A stretch of 64,000 nucleotides of DNA from Agapanthus africanus (GCA_030015575.1 JASDDO010000001.1:140697988-140761987); one strand, 5' to 3'. Shown: positions 34,924-48,239, counted from the first letter of the stretch. Notes: generated by a model from the letters alone, not told the origin. A program made the numbers and translations.

Positions 34924-36935
34924 TGTTGGGTCCCGGCAGTGCCCCGGCCGTCAATACGCGGCCAAAATGCGGAACAAAAATTTCTTAAACCGGCGCTACC
35001 GTTACCCAATTTCCGGATCGACCTTAAACCTTATACTAGCGAGCTAACTAAGAGTTAGGAAGGTTATACCTAGATGATCCAAGTCCTTCGGTCTTCATTT
35101 CAAGCTCCTAGCGATCCTTTGATGATGTTTGGTTGCCGGTCTTCCTTAGTCTCCGATGATCCACCCGAGGGAAACGGCGCAAGCTTCAACCTCGTCGAAC
35201 AAGGTAATCGATGCTCCAACGTCGCTAGCGATGGAGAGTGGGGGTGTATGAAAATGTCACTATGATTTTCCTCTCATCCATGTGCTCCATGGAGCAACTT
35301 AAGAAGAAGAATGAATGAGGTGATGAAAACTTAGCATGAGGCAAAAATGGTTAAGTGTTTTGTGTGTGAGCTTGAGAGAGTGAGGGAGTGATGTGTTAAT
35401 CTCCACAAAATGAAAAGAACCCCCACCTCAATGTGGCCGGCCCCCCCTCTCCCTCAATCACACACAAAAAATCATTTTCCAAAGTTAAATTATAATAAAC
35501 AAATGCACCATACTATGAACCATGCTCATGCCACATCATACCTTCCACCTCATTATAAAAAACAAATGAATTTCCTAAAAAGGAAAATCAATAATTAGGT
35601 GGCAATTCTTCTAGAAGCTATTCCGTATAAAATACGGAATACTTCCCGGTACATGTATTGAAATACATATACGCGTATTCGTACCAAAATACGAACAGCC
35701 GAGAGAGAAAACGAATAGTGAACAATAATACTAGCATACGTATATACAAATACATATATAAATTATTAAATCAAAACCTGATTTAATAAACTGGCTTAAT
35801 CCTAAGCCGCTAGTATTATCAACCGTCCAATTAAAGTCTGCGCAGCAAGTGCACATATTTAATCAGACACCCGTATGTACCAACATACGACATGTATACC
35901 ATATTGCCTAAACCGTGAAAACCCTCTGTGTGGGACTCTAAAGACTCGTCAATACGCTGGCAGTGGGTTTAACCACAAGCACGTCAGCGGCACTAGCTGT
36001 ACGTAACGGCTACCCAGGTATTGAGCGAAAGGGAGGCCGACGAGCAAACTCATCCTGAACCCCTACTGAGCCTGTCAGTGACAATATCCGCACAGTCCGG
36101 TCTGTTCATCTAATAGTATCGCATATCGTGTCTAGGGGGTGGATAAAGTCAGACCCCCAACAACGCGACATTTAGTGTCGGTATGAAACCCATCACCACC
36201 TGAGAAACTATCGATCCTGGATCGATAATTCTCGTCCACCGTGGCCACGGATTTATGGCGATGGCCATCCGTACACAACGCGACATCAACCCCCAATATC
36301 GGGAGAGATGAATCCCCGACGATCCGATCACTGCCTCCATATGGCTCGGGACTGTACCCAACTAAAACCTATTTGCACGACTCTTTTGAGCCGTGGTAGG
36401 GTAGTAATCAAAGCACAGTGGGAACTCACACGAGAGAAATGACAATCTCAGGTCGACAGACTAACCTGTACACATGTCACTTGGGAACTGCTATCTGACA
36501 ATAGGTATAATACCAACTAGCAGGTTCCCGGCGGGTCCGTCCAGTGTTCTCATAACCCAATGAGCACCTGTATACTATCTTAGGTGAACAAACTAACACC
36601 AATGGCTTGTGAGACCTGGCCACCGCCCCTCGTCGGGGTCTCGATCAGTATACACTAGTCTACACTGGAGTATCGATGCCCGGTCTCGATACTCCTACGA
36701 CTAGGGAAATTTAAGGATGTGCTTATAGACCCCAGCTCCCACATATATGATCGCCATCATAATGCTGGCATTCAAGCAAGAATCCTATGGGCTTTATCAA
36801 CATGATGATAAAGACAAACCAGATAACATACTATCATCTTGAGTAAGACTGTTTTATCGGTATAGGTCCTCACTCAATCATCATAATCATAAGTCCGCGA
36901 CTATAATAATTGCCTTGAGGGCACTATGGCCAACA
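34924..36935 (-). repeat. C2 5' LTR
   Basis: It is 2012 bp, near-identical to 27172-29184, followed by AGGGT at 36936-36940. Confidence 0.93.
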
Positions 36936-39900
36936 AGGGTATCTTCCTCAAGTGTGCTAGGACGTTGTAATCCACTTTGTTTTTCTTGGACGGGTTCTTG
37001 GCTGCCAGCTCTTGGATGATTCGGTCATCGAGGGCGATATCTTCAAGAAATTTTTCCTTCCCCTTATCTTTTTTGTTCAATCCTTTATTCGTAGGCCCAA
37101 GATTCTTTTCGGGCAACGTGCAACTACGCAGCTGAATATTCTCATAGCTCTTCGTTTCTTCCTCTTTTCCTGAAGTGGATTCTTTGAAGAGAGCACTGAG
37201 AGCCATTTCTTCTTCAGAATCGCTCCCGAAGGTGAGAACTTGCGATCCCCTACTATCAACCATGTGACAGTTGCCGGCAGCTCTTCCACTTTCATCTGTC
37301 GCACTTTTTTGCTGTCAACGAGCTTCGCGCTTCATCCTCTTGAAGTGTTTCCTGTGAGCGACATACCCTTGCCACCATTTTTTAAAGGCCATGCATTCTT
37401 CGGTAGGATGTGCAATCCTCTAATGGTATAAGCAATAGGTGTGATGTACATCCGCTTCGTCAGGGTGTATACCGCCGGGAGTATTCCCTTTGAAAAGTGG
37501 CAGCTTCATTCCCATGGACAAGGCTTTGGTGAACCGTTTCCTCATCTTAAGTTTGCTTTTGTCTGCCGTGGATATGCTTTGATCTGGTTGGAGTGTTTCG
37601 TAACCCACGACTTCTTCAAATTGATGCCGACTCTTGGCCTTTTCGAATATGGCCATTTCGCGTTCTTGATCATCCTTGCTCTTTTGACGAGCTTCGTTCA
37701 GCAGCATGTCGATCATTTCGTCAGACGGTTCTAAGGGTTTTGGCTCCAATCGTGCCCCCAGCTCTTCTATGTTGTCTTCTAACGCCGAGTGAGCTTCTTC
37801 GTTAGTTAGCGATGAATGAGAGATCGTGTGGCAACTTGCCACATCATCCTCAGATTCTTCTGACGAGTCATCTCCATTGTCATTGTTGTTATTTTTGCTC
37901 TCAAGGATATTGTTGAGAAATTCTTAGAGTGTGACCGGGGTTTACGCTTTCTGATTATATTCTTCTAGTGCGTCAATCTGCTTTTGCAGGTCCGTGCGCT
38001 TGTCATCAGGCTTCACGGGCTTTTTGGTCTTCTTCTTCCTTTTCAAAGAGTTTGACGGCTGGGCCTGGTCGTTTTGCTCATCGTTACCAATTCTTGGCGT
38101 CGGGCGTGGTTTCAGCATTCCCTCAATGACCTCAGGTTCCAGCAGGTTTTTCCACCTAATCGCCGGGCATGTTTGAAGATCTTTCAGCATTCTTTTTGTT
38201 TTGGTTGAAAGAGCGACCTCCCATAGAGCTTCTTCTATAAATGAGCATGATGCCCCCGGCGTGTTTACCCTTTTAGGAGCGTGCGGTTGCGGTGGGCTTA
38301 CCTTCCAGTTCTCGGACAGTGCAAATTTGCCCTGTTGGTATTGGTCCTCAATCCAGCCTTTGAAAACGAAGCAATCTTCGATTGGATGGCCTACTACTCA
38401 GTGGTAGGGGCAATAGTTGGGACTGTTGACATCACCGGGCTGCGGTGGGCATTTCGGATTCGGCAGGGTGATGAGCCTGCTGCGCATCTCCAGCTCGAAC
38501 AGTCTCCTTATTTTATCCCGGGGAAACGAATAAGGGCGTTTTAGCTTTTTGTTGAAGAATCGCTGTCTATCGTTTTGGCGATCAGCTGGTTTTGGACCAC
38601 TGGGCTGCTGCTGAGCATTGGCGACGAAGGTCGCTTTCCCTTTCCCCTTTTCGTTTCGAGGCTCCATTTTCGACGAAGACGGTGTATGGCCCATCTGATC
38701 CATTTGGGCCAGCTTGTGAATCAAGGCCTAGAAGGTAGTCGGCTTGAAAAATATCATGAACTGGGATATGGTCGCCTGAGGATCGAGGGTTCCTATGAAC
38801 ATGCCCACAGCAGGAGCTTCCTCTATGCGTTGTTCGCACTTTGACCATAGGTTCCGCCACCGAATGGTGTATTGAACCCAGGTTTCTCTCGGCTTCACTC
38901 TGGCGTTGATGAGTGCCGTGATCGGGGTGCGTTCGCTAGTGCTTGCGAAACGCTGGGTGAATAGCAACTCCATTTCTGTAAACGTCTTGACAGAGTCGTT
39001 CGGGAGCTCGGAGTACCATTCGAATGCTGTCTCCGAAAAGCTGCCAACAAACTGGCAGAGCAGAAGTTTGTCATCACCCCCGGTATTACCGCACATAGCC
39101 CTGAACTGAGTGACGTGATGGTGCGGATTACCCGTCCCTTTATACACGTGGAATTTAGGGATCGTGTATCCCGGCGGGTACTTTATTTGATCGTACCAAC
39201 CCGGATAGGGTCGTCCAGTCTTAACGATTTGGCCAGCCGCTTCGCTCGCCTGACGAGCTTGTATCTGTTGAGCTATATAGTCATCAAGCGCATCTTTCGA
39301 GATCGTCTCCTCTTTTGCTGCTGAAAAAGCCGGAAGAGGGTTTGATATCTCCCCTCTGTCGTCTTCAATAATTACCGGCGGATCTTCAGTGGGAGGGTCC
39401 GGCTGGATCATCATACCCACCATATCTTGGAACAAGAGCACCATTTGTTTTATGTTAGCCGCTTGTTCCACGGCCTCTTTATCTTTCTTCTCAAGCATTC
39501 TTCAGAGGAATTCGGCATCGGTTTCCTGCTCCTAACACTGCTCCGACAATGTTTCCGGGCTTTCTTTTGGCCCAGTGAGTGCGGCCATTTTCGTTAGCAT
39601 CTCCTGGAGTTTTTGCTGTTGTTTCTCCTGAGCCTTTGTCACAGACCGTGTAAGTGGTCGATGACCCGTGGAGATATGGTTATCCTCTTTTCCGGAAGCC
39701 ATGTAAATGGTGTGCACCACCATGCCCCCAGACTTGGGGCGTTTAAATTCAGTGCCCTTGAGATTCGTCGTAGACACAGGGATTTTCTCCGGCCTTCTCC
39801 TTTTTTGGGCGGTCGAAGTTGAGAGGGCTGTTGCATCGGGCACCCAAGTAGATGACACATTCTGTGGTACGACATGGTGGTCCTTCTCTTGCCGAACCTT

Positions 39901-40759
39901 CATTTTCTTTGGTTGGCGGGAGTAGCCTTGGTTAATCACAGAGTCTTCGACTCTTCGCCAGACCCTGTGAATTTTGGAGGACAGCCGCTGAGGGGGCTGC
40001 TCTAGCCTTTCCTTTGTAGCGTTCTCCATAGGTGGAGGAGATCTTTTCAACACAGCAGTCAGAGAGTTTTTGCGCACCCTCCTAAGTGGTTCAAAACTGT
40101 TCTCAGTTGGAACAGCAGCACAATTTCCACTATTGGATCTGGTAGAGTCAGTCCAGAAGGGGAACTGCCCCCAGCGTTCCTCACTCGGCGCCAGTGGAGA
40201 CGTCGAGCGCGTCTTGCAAATGGGATCACCTCCGTTGTCAGGGTAGCTGCACCGTGCTTCATGCTTTGATGAGAAACTGCTGTTGGTGTCAGCCTGTTAA
40301 AGACTGACGTCCGTTGAGAGGGGATGGCCAACCCGTCGAAGGTAGACTTTCGAGCAGGGGAAGCAGCCTTGGTGACTTCGACTGGAGCGGGAGTTGGAAT
40401 GGCCAGTCTTATGAAGACCGGCCCCTTAGTAGGAGAAGTCTCTCTGATGACTTCATTTACTGGAGCAGGGATGGCTATCCGTAACGGGATAACCCCTTCA
40501 GGTATTGCGGGCTTCTTTACGGGCCCATTAGAGCTTTGGCCCAGTCTATTAAAGACCGAGGCGTTGGATTTGGGCAACCCGTTGAGAGGGGCTGCGGTAG
40601 TTGCAAGCCGATCAAAGACCGACTTTTTCGGAGCTTCTTGCGATGGCAGTGGGCCGTTGAAGCTCATTGGTGGGAGCATAGTCCCGAAGAACAACCCAGT
40701 GGTGGCCTGCATCATCTGTTCCACTGGCATCGCGAAAATGGAGGCTGCTTGAGGCCCGT
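36936..40759 (-). mobile_element. Element A, gag-side piece
   Basis: Read from 40759 leftwards: an N-terminal disordered part with repeated SVFDRL/SVFNRLG motifs (40059-40730), a VVHTIYMAS motif (39532-40077), Gag core (38728-39498, with GRPYPGWYDQIKYPPGY and FYKGTGNPHHHV-like blocks), two CHHC knuckles (near 38390 and 37430), an acidic FGSDSEEE motif (about 37210-37230) and VDYNVLAHLRK, which leads into the protease side on the other side of C2. G shows the same order. Decayed with multiple breaks. The 5' part of A beyond 40759 lies to the right of T2, outside the window. Confidence 0.87.
38728..39498 (-). pseudogene. Element A Gag core
   Basis: A stretch of 256 aa aligns with Gag of G: RPYPGWYDQIKYPPGYTIPK, then GTGNPHHHVTQFRAMCGNTGG, LLLCQFVGSFSETAFEWYSEL, ELLFTQRFAS and WVQYTIRWRNLWSKCE. 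This is the plant retrotransposon Gag domain that builds the particle shell. Upstream is a helix-prone segment (EQAANIKQMVLLFQDMVGMM). Confidence 0.85.
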
Positions 40760-42358
40760 TGTCACGTCCCGAAAGTATGGAAAATGATCGGCACTTAAAC
40801 TACGAAACGTCTCGAGGCGTACGTAATCTAAGTAAGCCGAAAACCCAGAAATCCAAACCAAGAAAAGTAGTAGAGTGAAGGAAAACCAATTTAAAATCAA
40901 GTAGTTTTAATAGCATAACCGAATTATGCGATAAAAAAAACATCAAGTGTTTCCTGAAAATTTCGGCAGAGTCTTCTTTGTAAATACTGGCTCCCAAACG
41001 GGATACAACATGAATAGTATACAAAATCAATAAAAAGGCATCCCCAAGCGGGAGCTAGCTCTTCGTCAATCGATGGTCACAACCACACAAGCAATATAAT
41101 ATACAACGCCAAGGGCGAGGATCAAAACTCAAAAGGAACTCAAAACAACAAGAAAACCATAGAAATACAACGCGCGACTCTAAGGTCGAAAGAATAACAT
41201 CACTGGTCTCTATCTCAAAAATAATACATGTTTGGTTGATGGAACTTCTAGATACAACAGAATAATAATATACAAGATATATAATGGGGGTACGATACAA
41301 GTAAACCCACCTATTAGCAAATCACCCGAAGGAAACTATGCCCGCAAGCCGTAATGAAACCTGTACGGCAAACCTGCAAGAAACTGGGGCACAACGGGGG
41401 TGAGTTGCCAACTCGTGAATAGAAAAATATCTACGCACAGAAATCGCATAAATAACGCAACCTAGGTCAATGATCATAATATATCCTCAAATATATGAAT
41501 AACATATAGCCTATAACAATGGCTAGGGTAATATCTAACCCGAGTATGATCTCATGTGCCCGTGTCAGTGCCTCAGGTAGCAATATATCATATGAATGAG
41601 GTATGAATGCATGAAAACAGAGTACATGTAAATGAAGAAACTGTTTTCATAAATTAGTGAGATTTCCTTTGTATTTTTAAAATGAGGTATCATAATGAAA
41701 TCAGCATAAAACAGTGCCTAGCATCGCCACAAAACGTAATCCCAATATCTCGATATCTCTGTATCACAGTCTCTGTACCTCAATATCTCGAAATCTCAAT
41801 GTCTCAATCACAATATCTAGGGCGCCGTCAGTCCAGACCGGCCCCTACCATCCATCTCAAGACCACGACGGTATCCTCCGGATATCCGACGCGTCGGGTA
41901 AAATCACCGGTAGGTAGTCTCCCCCTGCCAGGCTCATCGTCATCACTACGATCTTCTTGCCCCGGGGTACCTTACCGGGTCCACCATGTACCCGAAACGG
42001 TTCATCCAACTCCTCGAATCGGGTCTCAAAATCCATCAGCAAAGTCATGGTGGACGACTCATACATCATGGGAAAAACCGCGCTTTTCATTTAAAAAGAG
42101 AAAGAAGAAGTTTGTATATGTTTTGCGGTTTTCCCCAAATCCAGAAAATCTCATGGAAATCCGAATCCAAAACCTCAATAGCACGTAAAAAGTGAATATA
42201 TGCATGAGAATCCATGAATGCGGCATAACAATGAATAACGGTATGCATGAAGCGACAGTAATAACTACAATATCTAAGCTGGCATATAAGGTAAGTACAC
42301 TAATATCATGTCAAACTACTAGCTATCAAGCGAAGTTAAGCAATAATATTTTCTAGGG

Positions 42359-42440
42359 TGTGCGTGACATGGCAATTACCGATGAAGATGTGTGTGAGCC
42401 GGCAAGTAAGTGTACGTGGTACATACGCATCATCGGTAAT
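42359..42440 (-). other. Candidate structured RNA element in T2 LTR
   Basis: Arms ATTACCGATGA (42375-42385) and TCATCGGTAAT (42430-42440) pair over 11 bp. The enclosed part has a nested hairpin GTAC/GTAC. On the element strand the stem is followed by TGCCATGTCACGCACA, exactly as in T1. The other LTR has the stem at 49858-49868 with 49913-49923. Confidence 0.6.
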
Positions 42441-43949
42441 GGTGCTGGTGTCCTAACACCATAATATCAACAATGTAATATGAAATAACAATGTAAGTAT
42501 GCGATGCGGAGCGAGCAACCATAATGAGCGGGAGCTAAATATTAAACAATGGTGCCATTTAAAATAACACGAATCGCGGGGTTTTGAAAATAGGGGCTAC
42601 GGTGGTTTTTTAAGAAAGGATACGTCTTTTGAAATATCCATAGATCTCTTGACCTATCTTTTAAAATAACCACGATCCGCTAGTTTTGAAATAGGTAGGA
42701 GTCTAATCTAATCTAACAACTACACTAAACTATACGGCTGAACTAACAAGCTGAACTACAGGTAAGGAAACCGCCTATCATCTGAGTCGATACATATACA
42801 TACCTGTATATGTATAGTCGGTGATCCTGCCTCAATAATATCACATCCGATACTATATCTATAATCAGGCATCCCAAGTCAAGTGTGCGGATCAATCATC
42901 AATATAGCTCGTACGTAAATCCGTCGTACGACATCCCAAATATGGGTACAGGTCAATATCATATTCCTCACACTATTTCTCTGGTATCCTCTTTATCCAA
43001 GATCATAGTTTAGGGTACTGACCTATGTCTAGTACAATACTAATATCCTCAATATACTCATGATCTGACTACTGATCGACAATCTCGTACAAACCGATAT
43101 CATCAGTACATAACATCATCAAGGGGTATACATCGCCCAATACGGCCTAGTATCAATATCCTAGCATATCATATCTCATATCACGATCACATATCGACCA
43201 TTTTATTAATAACACTATTCACCCGTATCGTCGTCCCAAGATCCGCTATAACACCAGGACGTACCTCTAGTACGAATCCTGCCATATCACCGATATCACA
43301 ACCACAAAACAAATCTCATCGACTCAGCTCAATCCCAAGTATCATCCTCAAATTCGTATGTGAACACATAGTCCCATACCCATGTGAACACATAACTATA
43401 AAGAATCCCATGAGCACATATAAATAGGAATGTATGCAAGTATGTATGTGTGTATGTGTAGTGCAACACTACCCTAGGGTTCGCAACACTAAAATAATCC
43501 AACACACCAATATCCATCCTAAACATCGCTATTAATCCCAAATAACATATAATAATTGTTGGTGTGTATACGCATCCGTATACACCACCACGGACTGCGG
43601 GGGTGCTATACGCCATCCACCCGACTTCTCCCCGTAGATACAAATCTACTCACCTGGTCCTCGCTCGCCGGTGCCGACGTCGCAACGCGCTTGCTTGTCA
43701 TCTCGAAGTCCACATGGGGTACCTACATATCATAACGCACCGTATCGCATTAAAATCCGACTCATGACCAAAACGACTCACGAATCCCACATAGGTCAAA
43801 ACCTATGGTTTGCTTCCAAAAATCAACCTAAAAACCCTCGACGTCGGCGTACAAACGCCAAACCATCGAGAAAAACCCAAACACACTCATTTGTACAATC
43901 ACAAGCACTAATTATAATATGAAATAGGTTGCAATTCACAAAAACCTCA

Positions 43950-44400
43950 AACTCACTTTAAAAGCTATTTTTCCGAAAATCTAGCAAGCAAAATTTACCC
44001 GTTTTTGTACAAAACATGATGTTTTAACAAAACTAATGGCCATAAGGCTCACTAACCATCTTAATTAAGTCATACCAATGTTAATTAGATTTTAAACTTA
44101 ATTCTTAATATCAATCTCAAAAATCTAGTTTGCAAACATAACCAATTTTAACAATTTCATAGCAAAAATGCACAAACTACAATCTAGCTTAGGTTTGCAT
44201 GATCTAAAGTATTAAACTACACTTAATAATGTTAATGAAGTCATGAAAAACCTAATTATATTTTTAGTCTAACATTTGCAATAAATTTCCAAAGCCTAGT
44301 TTGCATAAAATTCCAATTTTAACAATTACAAGCCTCAATTAGTAAACTAGCAACTAGGTTAGTTTTAGCATCACATTAACATGTTAATCCACTCATTTTA
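43950..44400. repeat. Degenerate AT-rich repeat in T2 LTR
   Basis: CTAGTTTGCA followed by CCAATTTTAACAATT occurs near 44120 and again near 44297, about 175 bp apart, with a weaker form near 43970. It looks like an old tandem duplication. Confidence 0.45.
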
Positions 44401-45411
44401 ACCATGATTACATGATAAGAACCCTAATTGCAATTCAAAACCCTTTCTTGAATTTTCTAAATAAGCAAATAAACCTAATAAACACCTAATTAGCTTCACT
44501 TGAAGTATGATAGCAACAATTAAGTAACTAATCAATAATCAAACCATGGAACAAAGATTTATACCTCACAAAACTTGTAGATCTACATGCAACTTAGCCT
44601 CCCAAATTAGCTTCTATACCCTAAGATCCATGCTAGATGAGCTAAAGAATAATGGGTAAGTGTTGGATTTGGATTTAGCTTTGATTTTTTTGTGGATTTG
44701 AAGCATTTTTGGTGAATTTGTTGATGAGAAATGAGAAGGGGAAATGAAGGGTCTGCTGCTGTTGGGGGAGGGGAAGGAGCTCGTCTACAATGGGGGGAGT
44801 GAGAGGAGAGAGAGTGAGGTAGGGAAAAAGTCATCTAGTCAACCCAAGGTCAAAGTCATACCCCTTTTTGACTTCATTCCTTACTCTTTCCTTTTTCTTT
44901 TCTCATTTCTTTTCTCATGAAGTGTGAAGTGTGTGGGTGAGGGGAAGCCATGTCCTTGTGGGTGGGTGTGTGTGGGTGAGTGGGTTGGGAAAGGATAAAT
45001 GTTATACCCCAATTCCATTAACACTAATTTCACCGAAAAAAGCCTTTTTCTTCGATATTTTCTAAACCGTTTTGGCAAACGATTTCGTTTCAAAAACCAC
45101 ATGATAAAATTTTATTTAATGTTTTATGATGCACAAAATTTGTTTCAACTCATTCCAATTTGTAATTTTCCCTAATTAAATATATTAGTGACGGCTTAAA
45201 ATAATATTAAAATAATTAATTTCGGAAAAAATTTCAGAAAATTTGAAATTTCACCAGTGGGTCAATAAACACCAAATACTAGCAATTACATAGCTAGAAT
45301 ATATATATTTAATTTTATAATAAAGATAATTGTATTTTGACTTTTTACAGAAAACCCTTTTATTTTACCGATTTTCCGAAATTTCACCGAAACGATTTTC
45401 AAAACGCTACA

Positions 45412-45424
45412 ATCTTCCCCCCTT
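45412..45424 (-). other. T2 polypurine tract
   Basis: The element strand reads AAGGGGGGAAGAT just before the 3' LTR. Confidence 0.85.
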
Positions 45425-48223
45425 AAAGAAATTCGGTCCCCGAATTTAAATTAAAACTCCTCCCAAATACTAAAACATCTAAACCAAAACCATCAAGTCG
45501 TCGGGGCTCCGAAATTGTAAATAGATAAAACAAATCGTAGCGCAGCGCATGCGTATGAAAAATGAGCATATAACTCAAATCAAAACTCCGTCAAGCATCC
45601 CGCAATCATCGGAGTCATGGGGAAGACATCAATGCCAAATCCAAATCAAAACCAATATGATATAACTCGAAACTATACATGTAAATATCGAATCTATATC
45701 TGTAAGTATCTGAAGGAAATGCATGCCAAATCTCTTTAAGTCGCTGTGCAACGCGTATAACACTGCACAGTGGCAGACGTCTATCATAAGAAAATAACTA
45801 TATACATATATACCTTTGTTTGAAATGTACGTTCCGCCGTTTTGGAAACAATTTAGAAGGGTCTCCTTGTTTTAAACATTTCGTGTCATATCAGACACGT
45901 AGGTAAATACTGAGGCTATAGCTCGCTTTTTGGAAATCCCTTCAATAACTATCAATGCATGCACAATATATTCAGGTACTGTCCTCTGACTAGTCCTGCT
46001 CAGTACGAAAACACATAGCAATATCATAAAAACGTACTGCTCTATAAGAAATCAATCCCAAAATACGCGTATGAATACTACGTGCGTCTGGTGCGCACGA
46101 CAATCAAAATCCATATACGTGCCATACAAGTGCACAGAAACAAGATCTAAGTGCATCGGGTGTGCACAAAGCATCTGTCGTAGGCAACGTGTGTGCCTGA
46201 CAGCAAAATCAGGTGCATCTGACATGCACGAAAAAATCTCGATTTAGTTCATCTGGTGTGCACCAAAATCGCATCTCAAGACATGCGCTCAACTTGCGCG
46301 AAAACCCAAAACCAGGGGCAACCATCATGCACGAAATCATGAAATCCAATATCAAGCGCCGAACATGCGCAAAATCAAATCAGGTGCACAAGGTGCACAA
46401 AACAAATATCGAGTATCACAATCGAAATCGAAGTCTAGTGCATCTAAGTGCACAAAATGCGTATCACTGCACTGCAAGCATATGTGAATCATACCGAGTG
46501 CAAAAACCAAATCGTGTGCGTATATACGCATAAATCAACTCAACTGTATGAAATCCATATAATCACAAACATGAGAACCAAGGCACGAAAACGATATCAA
46601 GTGCAACAACCGTGCAAAAATTGTAAATACTCAGCAGGTGCAACCATGGTCCATGAAGACAAATATCATGAAACTCAATCATCAAAATCAATCATGCGAA
46701 TAAATCGCCCAAAATACGCAAATCAAGTATGGCTGAATAGTCCCGCTCAAGCATATCCTCCAAGAATCTCTGGCCAACTGTCGTGGTCACTCATAGCATG
46801 TCTCGTCGACGATCCTAAAATCTGGCCTGCTGGTGTGTGTATCATGACCACTCCTAGGTCCAGGTCTTCTCATAATTTATTCCAGAAAGGTCCTGTCGAG
46901 GTCTCTCCCAAATCTCGTCTTTGCCGAACTATCCAAAAGTCATCGTCCTTTACCATATCAATTTCTTGTTCCGGAACGGCTGCATACTCATCACGACTCC
47001 TTCTGGAAGGTAAATCCAAGTACCATGCCTCGGCATGCGCATCGCATCTCTGATGTCGGCGGAGTGGAACATCATCTCATCTAGATCTGGTACGAACCTC
47101 TTACTTCACTTTTCTCTAATGTTGTCTGCTTTGGACTCGTCTCGTCACGGCTGCATGGACTGAGCTCCAACGGCTATCCTCGTATCGGGAGTCTCCCAAG
47201 AAATGCATCTCACCACCTAGCATCCGAATTAAGTTGAACCATCTAATCGATTGTCAAAACCTCATAATCCCCCAAGGGCTCAACATCTTGGGCACAGTTT
47301 AATAGTATCGAGTACATATCACAGCATCGGTGGTCCAGCCATAGAAGGGCAAACCCAAGCCTCACTAATGGCGCCGCGGAACTGCCGCAAACCCTAAGGT
47401 TCAAAGGCTTTCACACGGTCATTATGTCGAGTTAGGGTTTCATTCTTCTAGAGGGACCATAGAATTGCCTGCATGTCTTTCCGACTACTTAAACTTGGAA
47501 AAATAGGTTTCTGACATTCGATCGTCTCTGTCGACTCTCAACGTCTCCGCGTGAAGTCGTCTCTAGCTGGAATCAATCTATCTGATGACCTCGTATCGGG
47601 GTAGGTGAACGATCCACATGTCCTAGTCATTCATCCTCGATGACTAGCGACCTTCTATCATCTCTTATTACAACTCGTACTGCAATAGCTCCAGTATCTG
47701 GGGCAATATCTCGTCGTTCGCCGCAATAACTGGCTCGCTCGTCTGCATGCTGAACAGTACCTCGACCATCATGAATAAGCAATACACCAACGGTCATCAA
47801 AATCTGGCTGGCCTCTGTCGGTGGCCCAATCCTCTGGTACTGATCGGCACGTCCGAGAAATCTCATAAAGGCGATCTGCCAAACGCTCGTGGCGAGAAAC
47901 ACAATGAAAAGACACATCTCCGTAATCGTGTGTCGCCAAAATTACGCCCTGGTCAGTCCTCGTTCGTGACGAGCTTGTGCTGACCGCAATTCTAACCGTA
48001 GCTCTCCCTACCCGTAATCGTGGCAGCAAACCGTAACTGGTACCGATGAAGCTAGATCAGGAATGAATATAATACTGAACAAAGAAATGTACATCCTAAG
48101 GCTTCTTAAGTGGAGTAGCGTATCGTAAGTATGCCGCGGAACATACCCACGGTACGTCACTCTACTTTAGTCACCTATTCCATCAACCAAGGGTCATTCT
48201 ACGCTCCGAAGGTAAAACCTAAC
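45425..48223 (-). pseudogene. T2 interior, pol remnants and hairpin array
   Basis: About 2.8 kb where a complete element would need 5 kb or more. I recognise the leader next to the primer site (48060-48223), matching T1. Between 46690 and 48060 there are only weak protein traces that I cannot assign with confidence. 46080-46620 is a run of short hairpins described separately. 45425-46080 shows nothing clear. Confidence 0.6.
46082..46616 (-). repeat. Array of mini-hairpins in T2
   Basis: Stems of 4-5 bp closing a 7-nt loop recur about every 31-38 bp: GTGCG/CGCAC (46082-46098), GTGCA/TGCAC (46151-46167), AGGCA/TGCCT (46182-46198), GTGCA/TGCAC (46213-46229), GCGC/GCGC (46285-46299), GCGC/GCGC (46356-46370), TGCA/TGCA (46602-46616), with looser units between. 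Most are followed by an A-run such as AAAATC. Stem sequences change while pairing stays. Confidence 0.55.
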
Positions 48224-48235
48224 GCTCTGATACCA
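48224..48235 (-). other. T2 primer binding site (tRNA-iMet)
   Basis: GCTCTGATACCA on the plus strand; four bases separate it from the 5' LTR, as in T1. Confidence 0.92.
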
Positions 48236-48239
48236 ACTT

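Larger units (their letters stand above)
27172..36935 (-). mobile_element. C2: degraded Ty1/copia element, relative of C1
   Basis: It is 9764 bp, with LTRs of 2013 and 2012 bp, primer site at 34912-34923 and target duplication AGGGT. LTRs differ by a few percent by eye. The interior has no long open frame, but its ends (AATCTCC next to the 3' LTR) and its leader match C1. It is broken at very many places. LTR middle and leader are homologous to C1, so both belong to one lineage; C2 is older. Confidence 0.9.
40760..45411 (-). repeat. T2 3' LTR
   Basis: On its own strand it starts TGTAGCGTTTTGAAAATCG, much like T1, and ends GGGACGTGACA. It holds the long-range stem (42375-42385 with 42430-42440), the hairpin GTAGAT/ATCTAC (43634-43649), a GC-rich block shared with T1 (about 41890-42010) and an AT-rich stretch (43930-44560) with a degenerate repeat of about 170 bp. 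No gene seen. Confidence 0.92.

Noticed and set aside
43671-43922. Small frames near the GC-rich end block of the T2 LTR
   Set aside because: LTR sequence, present in the partner LTR with changes; no gene signal.
46082-46616. tRNA-like anticodon arms
   Set aside because: The 5-bp stem and 7-nt loop match in size, but no acceptor, D or T arm is present.
46213-47053. Plus-strand frames of 106 and 201 aa in T2
   Set aside because: They overlap the hairpin array and run against the element strand; no recognisable protein.
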